Assembly (NCBI RefSeq): GCF_900107745.1
Contig: NZ_FNRO01000001.1
Span: 558,001 to 622,000, forward strand
From: Variovorax sp. YR216
GTDB lineage: Bacteria > Pseudomonadota > Gammaproteobacteria > Burkholderiales > Burkholderiaceae_C
Direction of reading: 5' to 3'
DNA: 64,000 bases
The notes under the pieces were generated by a model. The model did not search any database. It saw only the letters and a list, made by a program, of their open reading frames with translations, and was not told the DNA's origin. Shown piece by piece: positions 55,654 through 64,000 of this stretch (position 1 is its first letter; each line of letters opens with the position of its first letter). The position numbers and the translations under genes were made by a program.

Positions 55654-57126
55654 TCAGCAGGTGCCAATCACGTAGTAGTTGGTTCCGGTCTGTTTCAGGG
55701 TCGTGGTGACGAAGGTGTTCCACAGGCCCATGTTCTGGTTGGAACCGTTGGCATAGGTATAGCCGCCGGTCTGCGTGGCGCGACCCGCGGTGGTGTGGGC
55801 GTAATTGCTCGCGGTGTAGCAGACCGGCGTGGTCCCACCGCCGCTGGCGGCGAGCGTGGTGCCGGTGGCTGCCGTCGACATCGCACCCTCGACGTTGCTC
55901 GTGTCGACCGCGGTCACGCTCCAGCTGTAGGTGGTCGATGCGGCGAGCCCGGTATCGGTGTAGCTGGTGGCCGAGACCGCCGACGCATTCACCTTGCTGC
56001 CTCCACGATAGACGTTGTAGCTCGCAGCGCCCGAGACGGCGTTCCATCCGATGACCATGCTGCTGCTGGTCGCGCCGGAGGTGCCGACACCGGTCGGTGC
56101 GGCGAGCGTCGATCCGCCCCCACCGCCGCCGGTCGAGCCGCTGGTCACGCGGTCGACCATGGCCTTGATCGCGGCCATCTGCGGGCCGGACTTCTTCGCG
56201 TAGTTCGCGTTGTCGTAGCCCCACCAGTCGAAGCAGCTGTTGGTCGCCGCGGTGCTGGTCTGCGGGTAGATCAGGATGATGTTGTTGGTGTCGGCCCAGC
56301 GGTTGTAGCCCGTGTTGCGAACGTACTTGTCGCCGATGTCGGTGTAGTTCTGCTTGCAGCCGTGCAGCACCACATGCACGCGGCACGACGTGCTGCTGCA
56401 GCTTTGCGGCACATAGATCCACCCGGTCGAGGCCATGCCGTGGCCGCTCACGAAATCGGTCTGGTTGAACTCGGTGAAAGTGCCCGAGAGCGTGCCGTTG
56501 TTGCGCGCGTTCAGCGTGCCATAGAGGTACTGGAGGATGTCGCCTGCCAGGTCGAAGCCGCAGTTGTTGATGTACGGCGAGGCCGTCGTGCTGCAGCTGC
56601 TGCCGTAGTCATCGGTGATCATCGCGTGACCGGAGCCGATGGTGTTCTTGTAGAAGGTGTTGGCCGTCGGAACGAAGCTCTGGTAGTAGGTCTTGAGGTC
56701 GTTCATCACGGCCTGCACCACCGTGTTGTCCGAGGTGCCGGAGTAGAGATAGACCTTCGAGTTCGCGAGGTTCGACACCGGGTCGATGGTGCCGCTCGAC
56801 GCCCAGCTGTTGGTGGTGCTCACCAGCGACGACACCGGGATGCTGCTGCTGTGCGACATGCAGCGGCCGGTCGCGTTGACGATCGATCCCTCGGCGCAGT
56901 AGTACGGCCCGCCCGCGACGACACCCGCCCCGCGCTTGAAGGTCGCCGAATAGGCGACGTGCAGCTGCGCTGCCATGAACCCGCCCGCGGATAGCCCAGA
57001 CACGCTGACCTCCGCGGAATTGGCCCCGAGCGCAGGCAACGGCACCGCGGCCGTGGCAGCGTGCGTCGCCAGCGCAGCGAAAGCCGCGACCATGCTCGTC
57101 TTCATCATCATCCAGTTGCGCTTCAT
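55654..57126 (-). CDS. Extracellular poly(3-hydroxybutyrate) depolymerase, type 2 catalytic domain
   Basis: This 490-residue precursor has a signal of about 27 residues (MKRNWMMMKTSMVAAFAALA). The lipase box GLSAGGF places catalytic Ser46 near the mature N-terminus, with probable Asp133 (SGTSDN) and His167 (GSGHAM). The oxyanion His255 (VVLHGCKQN) comes after the box, the circularly permuted order of type 2 depolymerases. A Gly hinge (333-338), one fibronectin type III domain (about 341-427) and a C-terminal Cys-flanked domain (about 434-490), probably binding polymer, follow. It hydrolyses external PHB to 3-hydroxybutyrate and oligomers. It sits between the Liv binding protein and LivG, on the same strand. 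Confidence 0.92.
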   Translation of the reverse strand: MKRNWMMMKTSMVAAFAALATHAATAAVPLPALGANSAEVSVSGLSAGGFMAAQLHVAYSATFKRGAGVVAGGPYYCAEGSIVNATGRCMSHSSSIPVSSLVSTTNSWASSGTIDPVSNLANSKVYLYSGTSDNTVVQAVMNDLKTYYQSFVPTANTFYKNTIGSGHAMITDDYGSSCSTTASPYINNCGFDLAGDILQYLYGTLNARNNGTLSGTFTEFNQTDFVSGHGMASTGWIYVPQSCSSTSCRVHVVLHGCKQNYTDIGDKYVRNTGYNRWADTNNIILIYPQTSTAATNSCFDWWGYDNANYAKKSGPQMAAIKAMVDRVTSGSTGGGGGGSTLAAPTGVGTSGATSSSMVIGWNAVSGAASYNVYRGGSKVNASAVSATSYTDTGLAASTTYSWSVTAVDTSNVEGAMSTAATGTTLAASGGGTTPVCYTASNYAHTTAGRATQTGGYTYANGSNQNMGLWNTFVTTTLKQTGTNYYVIGTC

Positions 57127-57222
57127 CGTTGTCTCCTGTTGGTTTTTTCGAGGTGCACTGAACCGTCCCCCTCTTGCGAGGGGACAGATGGGGAAAGCGT
57201 TGCTGGCTACGCGAGTGAAGCC

Positions 57223-57316
57223 AGGAACCCCGCGGAACCGGCTTTGCCGGGCCGCCGGGGTTGCCCCCTGAAAGGGGGTGTCAGAGCGACACGCAGTGCG
57301 CGAGGCTGGGGGTCAG
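57223..57316 (+). repeat. Dispersed extragenic repeat, copy G
   Basis: The plus strand reads AGGAACCCCGCGGAACCGGC, a hairpin core GCCCCCTGAAAGGGGG, then ACACGCAGTGCGCGAGGCTG and GGGGGTCA, whose last bases form the stop codon of the binding-protein gene on the minus strand. It separates that gene from the PHB depolymerase. Confidence 0.9.
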
Positions 57317-58509
57317 CGTTTATTCCTGATGGGGATATCCATCTCTTCGGGCTTGATCTCGTGCACGAGCTCAGGCACGCCCCACGCAAAGGCCGGATCC
57401 ACCTTGATCTTGAAGTGGTACATGCTCTGCATCGCCTGGTGGTCTTCCTTGCGGAAGGTCATCTTGCCCTTCGGCGTGTCGAAGCTCATGCCCTCCATCG
57501 TCGAGATCAGCTTGTTGGTGCTGGTGTCGCCGCCCGTCTTCTTCAGCGCCGTCACCAGCGCCATCGCGGCGGAGAAGCCGCCGGCGGTGAAGAAGTCCGG
57601 CGGCGTCTTGAATTCCTTGTAGTGCGCCGCGACCATCGCCTCGTTCACCGGGTTCTTCGGGATGCCGAAGTAGTAGTAGGCCGCGCCTTCCATGCCCGGC
57701 AGCGCCTTGTAGGCCGCCATTGCCGGCAGGATGTTGCCGCCGGTCGCGATCTCGATGTTGTAGCGCTTGAGGTCGAGGTCGACGATCTTGAACGGGTTGC
57801 CCGCGCCGGCCCACACGATCCAGATGATCTTGCGGCCCGGCTGGTCCTTGAGCTTGTCGATCAGGCGCTGGGCGCCGGCGGTGAAGTCGGTCGTCGCGGC
57901 CGGCAGGTATTCCTCATGAACCAGCTTGGCCTTCTTGAGCGCGTCCTTGAACGCCTTCACGCCGTCGCGGCCGAAGGCGTTGTCCTGCGCCAGCGTGGCG
58001 ACGGTGACGCCGGCCTTGTCGACCGCCACGGCGTTGGAGATCGCGTCCTGCGAGCTGTTGCGGCCAGTGCGGAAGATGTACTTATTCCACTTGTCGCCGG
58101 TGATCGAATCGGCCACGGCCGGCTCGACCAGCAGGATCTTCTTGTATTCCTCAGCCACCGGCAGCATCGCGAGCGCCACGCCCGACGACGTCGGGCCGAC
58201 CGCGATCGCCGCCTTGTCGTCCGCATAGGCCGCCGCCAGCAGCGACTTGCCGAGGTCCGGCTTGCCCTGATCGTCCTTCTCGATGACCACGAGCTTCTTG
58301 CCGTTGACCATCATGGTCCCGCCCGTGGCGTAGTCCAGGCCCATCATCAGGCCGGTCTGCGTCTGCTTGCCGTAGGCTTCGAGCGGCCCGGTCTTGCTGT
58401 AGATGTGGGCGATGCGGATCTCGTTGGACCGCGCCCAGGCCGGTGCGGTGAAAGCGGTGACTCCGGCGGTGGCCATGGCGGCCAGAGCGACGAGGTGGCG
58501 ACGGTGCAT
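57313..58509 (-). CDS. Liv-type ABC transporter substrate-binding protein
   Basis: From ATG 58509 the precursor is 398 residues with a signal MHRRHLVALAAMATAGVTAF (cleaved near 26). The mature protein begins NEIRIAHIYSKTGPLEAYGKQTQTG, typical of Leu/Ile/Val-binding-type receptors (PF13458), with ATLAQDNAFGRDGVKAFKDAL in the second lobe. It captures a solute in the periplasm for LivHMGF. A strong sigma-54 promoter lies 32-47 bases upstream, and a sigma-54 activator gene precedes it. The permease and ATPase genes follow only after the PHB depolymerase, which points to a hydroxyacid-type ligand. That is inference. Confidence 0.9.
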   Translation of the reverse strand: MHRRHLVALAAMATAGVTAFTAPAWARSNEIRIAHIYSKTGPLEAYGKQTQTGLMMGLDYATGGTMMVNGKKLVVIEKDDQGKPDLGKSLLAAAYADDKAAIAVGPTSSGVALAMLPVAEEYKKILLVEPAVADSITGDKWNKYIFRTGRNSSQDAISNAVAVDKAGVTVATLAQDNAFGRDGVKAFKDALKKAKLVHEEYLPAATTDFTAGAQRLIDKLKDQPGRKIIWIVWAGAGNPFKIVDLDLKRYNIEIATGGNILPAMAAYKALPGMEGAAYYYFGIPKNPVNEAMVAAHYKEFKTPPDFFTAGGFSAAMALVTALKKTGGDTSTNKLISTMEGMSFDTPKGKMTFRKEDHQAMQSMYHFKIKVDPAFAWGVPELVHEIKPEEMDIPIRNKR

Positions 58510-58540
58510 TCTTTGTCTCCTGATGATGATGGCTGAATAT

Positions 58541-58556
58541 TGCACACATCGTGCCA
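58541..58556 (-). promoter_or_regulatory. Sigma-54 promoter of the substrate-binding protein gene
   Basis: On the minus strand TGGCACGATGTGTGCA matches TGGCACG-N4-TTGCW in all but one position, with GG and GC ten bases apart. It lies about 32 bases before the ATG at 58509, a proper distance for a start about 12 bases past the GC. Confidence 0.88.
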
Positions 58557-58619
58557 AGCGCCATCACCTTGGAAACAAAGGACTTTCCCGCGCTTCGCTC
58601 TCGAAACGGACGGAATCAA

Positions 58620-58649
58620 GACAAATCGATTGTCTTTAATTCAGACAAT
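58620..58649. promoter_or_regulatory. Overlapping palindromes, candidate enhancer for sigma-54 activator
   Basis: ATTGTCT-N7-AGACAAT (58629-58649) is a perfect dyad, and GACAA-N5-TTGTC (58620-58634) overlaps it. Both share the element GACAA. They lie about 80-100 bases upstream of the sigma-54 promoter and between it and the activator gene, the usual enhancer position. Confidence 0.65.
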
Positions 58650-58659
58650 TGCCTGCTTT

Positions 58660-60189
<1,530 letters not shown>

Positions 60190-60399
60190 GGGCGGGATCG
60201 TAGCGTTCTCTGTGCGACGTCAGGACAGGCCCTCGCTCGACGCAAGAAAAATCCCCTGAAGACGCGATGCACACCGACACCGGCACCCTCATTCGCCTTG
60301 TTATGCTCCGCGGTTTCCACGGGCCTACCGGCCTCACGATGGCATTGCGGCGGCTGATCCAGCCGGCCGACGACGCCTTTTTTGCGGAACCCCAATCTC

Positions 60400-61896
60400 A
60401 TGAGGAATTCCCGGCTTCCGGCGCTCCCGCTCGTTGCCTCCCTTTTGCTGCTTTCCGCCTGCGCCGTCCCGCGCCCACCGGAAAAGGCCGATGCACCCAC
60501 GCCGCCAGCATGGAGCAACCCGCTCCCCGCGTCCACGGCCCCCCTGCCCCACGGCGGCTCGCTGCCCACGCTCGGGCAATGGTGGGAGCAGTTGCACGAC
60601 CCGCTTCTGGTCGAACTGATCTTCGCCAGCGAAGCGGTGAGCCCCACGGTGGCGAGCGCCGGTGCGCGGATCGCCGAAGCACGGGCGACGCGTGTGTCGG
60701 CCGGCGCGGCGCTGATTCCGAATCTCAACGGCCAGTTGTCGGCCAGCCGCGGCAATTCGCCGACGTCCGGCTTCACCGGCACCACCAGCACCGAGGGGGT
60801 CAGCACCAGCCTGCCGATCCTCACGACCGGCCAGGCCGCGCTGCAATCGAGTTGGGAAATCGACCTGTTCGGCGGCCTTCGCGCGAACCGCGACGCCAGT
60901 CAGGCGCGACTTGCGGGTGCGGATGCGAAGTGGCATGACGCGCGGGTGTCGGTCGCGGCCGAAACCGCGAACACCTATCTGGGCGAGCGCGCCTGCCGCC
61001 GGCAACTCGCGGTGTCCACTTCCGATGCGCAATCGCGTGCCGAAACCGCGCGCCTCACCGACCTGTCGATGCGCGCGGGCTTTACCGCGCCGGCCGACGC
61101 GGCCCTCGCGCGCGCCAGCGCCGCCGAAGCGTCGGGGCGGCTCACGCAGCAGCGGGCGCAGTGCGCAGTGCTCGAGCAGGCGCTGGTGTCGCTCACGGGC
61201 ATCGAGGCGCCGGTGCTCAAGGCCAAGCTCGAAGCGGCGCCGATCGATGTCGCGCTGCCGGCCGTTCAGGCGGTGCACAGCGTGCCGGCCGAAGCGCTCG
61301 CGCAACGGCCCGATGTGTACGCGGCCGAACTCGGCGTTGCGGCCGCCAGCGCCGATGCGGGCGCCGCGCTCGCGCAGCGATTTCCGAGGCTGACGCTGCA
61401 GGGCTCGATCGCCATGGTGCAGGTGCGCACAGGCGGGTTCCGCGAGACGTTCGACACCTGGACCATCGGCCCGCTCGCACTCAACCTGCCGATCTTCGAC
61501 GGCGGCACGCTCGCGGCCAATGAAGCGGCGGCGAAGGTTCGCTACGACGAGGCGGTCTCCCAGTACCGCGCGAGCGTGCGGCAGGCGGTGCGCGAGGTCG
61601 AGGAGGCACTGATCAATCTGCGCAGCACCGATGATCGGGCCGAGGACGCCGAGACGGCGGTGCGCAACTACCAGGCGTCGTTCGACGCCACGCAGGCGCG
61701 CTTCAGCACCGGGCTCGCGAGCCTGTTCGACCTCGAGGACGCGCGGCGCACGCTGTTCGTCTCGCAGACGTCGCGCGTGTCGCTGCAGCGCGAGCGCGCC
61801 GAAGCCTGGGTGGCGCTCTACCGCGCCATGGGCGGCGGCTGGTCGCGGCCCGAATCGATCGCAACGACGGCCCCGACGGCCGCTCCGTCACCGTAA
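60400..61896 (+). CDS. RND efflux outer-membrane factor (NodT/OprM-type lipoprotein)
   Basis: From ATG 60400 the precursor is 498 residues, MRNSRLPALPLVASLLLLSA, with lipobox LSAC (Cys at about 22). The TolC-like repeats include LQSSWEIDLFGGLRANRDASQARL, LTGIEAPVLKAKLEAA, PAEALAQRPDVYAAELGVAAAS and a final helical hairpin region FSTGLASLFDLEDARRTLF. It forms the channel through the outer membrane. A TTG 18 bases upstream is less likely. It is six bases from the adaptor gene and starts a complete tripartite operon. No promoter was clearly seen in the 210-base divergent spacer. Confidence 0.93.
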   Translation: MRNSRLPALPLVASLLLLSACAVPRPPEKADAPTPPAWSNPLPASTAPLPHGGSLPTLGQWWEQLHDPLLVELIFASEAVSPTVASAGARIAEARATRVSAGAALIPNLNGQLSASRGNSPTSGFTGTTSTEGVSTSLPILTTGQAALQSSWEIDLFGGLRANRDASQARLAGADAKWHDARVSVAAETANTYLGERACRRQLAVSTSDAQSRAETARLTDLSMRAGFTAPADAALARASAAEASGRLTQQRAQCAVLEQALVSLTGIEAPVLKAKLEAAPIDVALPAVQAVHSVPAEALAQRPDVYAAELGVAAASADAGAALAQRFPRLTLQGSIAMVQVRTGGFRETFDTWTIGPLALNLPIFDGGTLAANEAAAKVRYDEAVSQYRASVRQAVREVEEALINLRSTDDRAEDAETAVRNYQASFDATQARFSTGLASLFDLEDARRTLFVSQTSRVSLQRERAEAWVALYRAMGGGWSRPESIATTAPTAAPSP

Positions 61897-61901
61897 GAAG
61901 A

Positions 61902-63050
61902 ATGAAGAAACGCTCTACTCTCATCCTCATCGCATTGGTTGTGCTGGTGCTCGCGGGCGCAGGGTTCTGGCTCGCGCGCGGCAAGTCGCCCCGCGGCGAG
62001 CATGCGAGGGCGGCGGCATCGACCGCCCGGCCCACGCTGACGGTCACCGTCGCCAAGCCGGAAACCAGCGAGCTCAATGTCACCCTTTCCGCCAACGGCA
62101 ATGTCGCGGCGTGGCAGGAAGCCAGCATCGGCTCCGAGTCCACCGGCCTGCGTCTCGCCGAAGTGCGGGTGAACGTGGGCGATGCGGTCAAGAAGGGCCA
62201 GGTGCTCGCGGTGTTCTCCGGCGAATCGGTGGATGCCGACGTGGCGCAGGCCAAGGCCTCGCTGGCCGAGGCGCGCGCGACCGCCGCCGATGCGGCCGGC
62301 ACCGCGGCGCGTGCGCGCACCTTGCAGGCAACCGGTGCGATGAGCCAGCAGCAGATCAACCAGTACACGACCGCCGAGCAGACCGCCAAGGCGCGCGTCG
62401 AGGCGGCGGAAGCGGTGCTCGCGGCGCAGCAGGTGCGCGGCCGAAATACCAAGGTGATGGCGCCGGACGACGGCGTGATCTCCTCCCGCACCGCCACCGT
62501 GGGCAGCGTGGTGTCGGCGGGCACGGAACTGTTCCGGCTGATTCGCCAGAGCCGTCTCGAATGGCGCGCGGAGATCACCTCGTCCGAACTCGGCCGCATC
62601 ACGGTCGGCACGCCCGCGGTCGTGGTGAGCGCGACCGGCGCGACGGTCAACGGCAAGGTGCGCAGCGTGGCGCCCACGGTGGACCCGCAGACGCGCGCCG
62701 CACTGATCTACGTCGACATCCCCGACGTGCAGCAGAACACCGGCATCAAGGCCGGCATGTTCGCGCGCGGCGATTTCATGCTGGGGCGCAGCAGCGCGGT
62801 CACGGTGCCGCTCGCGTCGGTGGTGCCGCGCGATGGCTTCAATCACCTGCTGGTGATGCAGCCCGACAGCCGCGTCTCGATGCTGCGCATCGAGACCGGC
62901 CGGAGAGTTGGCGACCGCATCGAAATCACCAGCCCGCTGCCGCCCGACGCGCGCGTGGTCGTGCAGGGCGCGGGTTTCCTGAACGATGGCGACCTGGTGC
63001 GCGTCGTGGACGCGTTGCCCGGCAATCCGGCAAATGGAGCTGCAAAGTGA
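61902..63050 (+). CDS. RND efflux periplasmic adaptor
   Basis: This 382-residue protein has an N-terminal membrane anchor (about 5-25, TLILIALVVLVLAGAGFWLA). The lipoyl halves (ESTGLRLAEVRVNVGDAVKKGQVLAVFSG and VMAPDDGVISSRTATVGSVV) flank a coiled-coil hairpin with an Ala/Thr-rich tip, including ARTLQATGAMSQQQINQYTT. Beta-barrel and membrane-proximal domains follow. It bridges pump and channel. Its stop overlaps the pump start (GTGA at 63047-63050), indicating translational coupling. It lacks a lipobox, unlike the adaptor at 35337-36500. Confidence 0.93.
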   Translation: MKKRSTLILIALVVLVLAGAGFWLARGKSPRGEHARAAASTARPTLTVTVAKPETSELNVTLSANGNVAAWQEASIGSESTGLRLAEVRVNVGDAVKKGQVLAVFSGESVDADVAQAKASLAEARATAADAAGTAARARTLQATGAMSQQQINQYTTAEQTAKARVEAAEAVLAAQQVRGRNTKVMAPDDGVISSRTATVGSVVSAGTELFRLIRQSRLEWRAEITSSELGRITVGTPAVVVSATGATVNGKVRSVAPTVDPQTRAALIYVDIPDVQQNTGIKAGMFARGDFMLGRSSAVTVPLASVVPRDGFNHLLVMQPDSRVSMLRIETGRRVGDRIEITSPLPPDARVVVQGAGFLNDGDLVRVVDALPGNPANGAAK

Positions 63051-64000
63051 ACGTCTCGGCTTGGTCGATCAGAAACCCGATCCCGGCGGTGATGCTGTTC
63101 GTGCTGCTCACCTTCGGCGGACTGCTGTCCTTCAACGCGATGAAGGTGCAGAACTTCCCCGACATCGACCTGCCGACGGTCACCGTCTCGGCAGCGCTGC
63201 CGGGCGCATCGCCGTCGCAGCTCGAGAACGACGTGGCGCGCAAGATCGAGAACTCGATCGCCACCGTGCAGGGTCTCAAGCACATCACGACCAAGGTGCA
63301 GGACGGCGCGGTCACGCTGATCGTCGAGTTCCGCCTCGAAAAGCCGGTGCAGGAAGCGGTCGACGACGTCCGATCCGCGGTGCAGCGCGTGCGCGCCGAC
63401 CTGCCCGCGGACCTGCGCGATCCGGTCATCACCAAGCTCGACTTCGCGGCGCAGCCGGTGCTGGCGTTCACGATCTCGTCGTCGCGCATGGACGACCAGG
63501 AGCTCTCGTGGTTCGTCGACAACGACGTGACCCGCCGCCTGCTCGCGATCAGCGGCGTGGGCGCGGTCAATCGCGTGGGCGGCGTCACGCGGCAGGTGCA
63601 TGTCGATCTCGACCCGGGCAAGCTGCAGGCGCTCGGTGCGACCACGGCCGACATCTCGCGCCAGCTGCGGCAGCAGCAGATCGAAAGCGCCGGCGGCCGC
63701 ACCGACCTGGGCGGCAGCGAGCAGCCGGTGCGCACGCTCGCCACGGTGCGCTCGGCGGACGAGATCGCGGACATCCAGATTTCGCTCTCGGACGGCCGGC
63801 GCATCCGGCTCGACCAGGTGGCGCGCATCAGCGACACGATCGCCGAGCCGCGCGCCGCCGCCTTCCTCGACGGCAAGCCGGTGGTCGGCTTCGAGGTCGC
63901 ACGCAGCCGCGGCGCGAGCGAGGTCGAAGTGGGCGATGCGGTGCAGAAGGTGCTCGCGCAGATGCGCGCCGAGCGCCCCGACATCCACCTCACCGAGGCC
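63047..64000 (+). CDS. RND efflux pump permease (5' part)
   Basis: The first 318 codons run off the window end. From GTG 63047 the sequence is VNVSAWSIRNPIPAVMLFVL, then the first membrane span and the porter region. PGASPSQLENDVARKIENSI and GVTRQVHVDLDPGKLQALGAT are typical of HAE1/AcrB-type pumps. It is the third gene of the operon that starts with an outer-membrane factor at 60400. It differs clearly from the pump at 32153-35326 and is not a recent copy. Confidence 0.93.
   Translation, partial: MNVSAWSIRNPIPAVMLFVLLTFGGLLSFNAMKVQNFPDIDLPTVTVSAALPGASPSQLENDVARKIENSIATVQGLKHITTKVQDGAVTLIVEFRLEKPVQEAVDDVRSAVQRVRADLPADLRDPVITKLDFAAQPVLAFTISSSRMDDQELSWFVDNDVTRRLLAISGVGAVNRVGGVTRQVHVDLDPGKLQALGATTADISRQLRQQQIESAGGRTDLGGSEQPVRTLATVRSADEIADIQISLSDGRRIRLDQVARISDTIAEPRAAAFLDGKPVVGFEVARSRGASEVEVGDAVQKVLAQMRAERPDIHLTEA

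Noticed and set aside
57154..57169. Sigma-54-like match before the PHB depolymerase (minus strand GGGACGGTTCAGTGCA)
   Set aside because: GG-N10-GC spacing is kept, but the -24 box is poor. It is too weak to annotate, though worth testing if the binding-protein promoter proves RpoN-dependent.

Overview
The window is about 66-67% GC, densely coded DNA from a betaproteobacterial chromosome. It looks like Burkholderiales, family Comamonadaceae, most like Variovorax or a close relative. This rests on gene content and synteny (zapA followed by 6S RNA, tig-clpP-clpX-lon with tRNA genes, a Bug-type solute-binding protein, the Trp-rich TIGR04438-type protein, hpnCDE) and on a dispersed palindromic repeat at gene 3' ends. 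No database search was possible. No prophage, insertion sequence, CRISPR array or rRNA operon is seen.

Layout. 1-770: end of a ZapB-like gene, zapA and 6S RNA with its terminator. 769-2595: a TSUP permease and two universal stress proteins. 2602-7428 (minus): malonate operon (malonyl-CoA decarboxylase, Bug-type binding protein, crotonase-fold enzyme, malonyl-CoA synthetase). 7621-10817 (minus): Ser/Thr kinase coupled to an OmpA-like lipoprotein. 10936-14535: lgt, then a LysR regulator divergent from ilvD. 14651-18725: Trp-rich small protein, cytochrome c, LapA-like membrane protein, acs, UPF0114 protein. 18741-24751: fumC divergent from a class I fumarase, murI, a secreted unknown and an MFS permease. 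24845-32038 (minus): a conserved acidic protein, tRNA-Leu, tRNA-Cys, tRNA-Gly, lon, clpX, clpP, tig and a second tRNA-Leu. 32153-38520 (minus): RND pump with adaptor and a TetR-type operator, then kup. 38576-41991: hpnC, hpnD, hpnE for squalene synthesis.

42010-48718 is the most unusual region. It holds a VpsR-like sigma-54 activator, an outer-membrane barrel with an N-terminal coiled coil, a 491-residue Gly-rich exported protein, two small exported proteins and a stand-alone secreted C39 peptidase. The parts resemble the Fap functional-amyloid pathway of Pseudomonas, but gene order, control and substrates differ. Two sigma-54 promoter matches and an upstream inverted repeat precede the Gly-rich gene. 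The small exported proteins carry an L-x-G-[MY]-R-G-G motif like the double-glycine sites cut by C39 peptidases. Together this suggests a sigma-54-controlled extracellular fibre or matrix system.

48848-60189: HAD phosphatase divergent from hemH. A long minus-strand block follows, read from high to low coordinates: sigma-54 activator with a PAS domain, Liv-type binding protein (with a sigma-54 promoter and upstream palindrome), extracellular PHB depolymerase, LivG, LivF, LivH, LivM, alpha/beta hydrolase, DUF1993 protein. Placing a polyester depolymerase inside an ABC importer block suggests uptake of polymer breakdown products. 60400-64000: a tripartite RND efflux operon (outer-membrane factor, adaptor, pump) cut by the window end.

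Seven copies of a roughly 90-bp GC-rich palindromic repeat (7.5, 14.6, 39.5, 40.5, 40.7, 48.7 and 57.2 kb) abut gene ends. Six have the same end against a stop codon. The seventh forms an inverted pair with its neighbour and runs into the start of hpnE.
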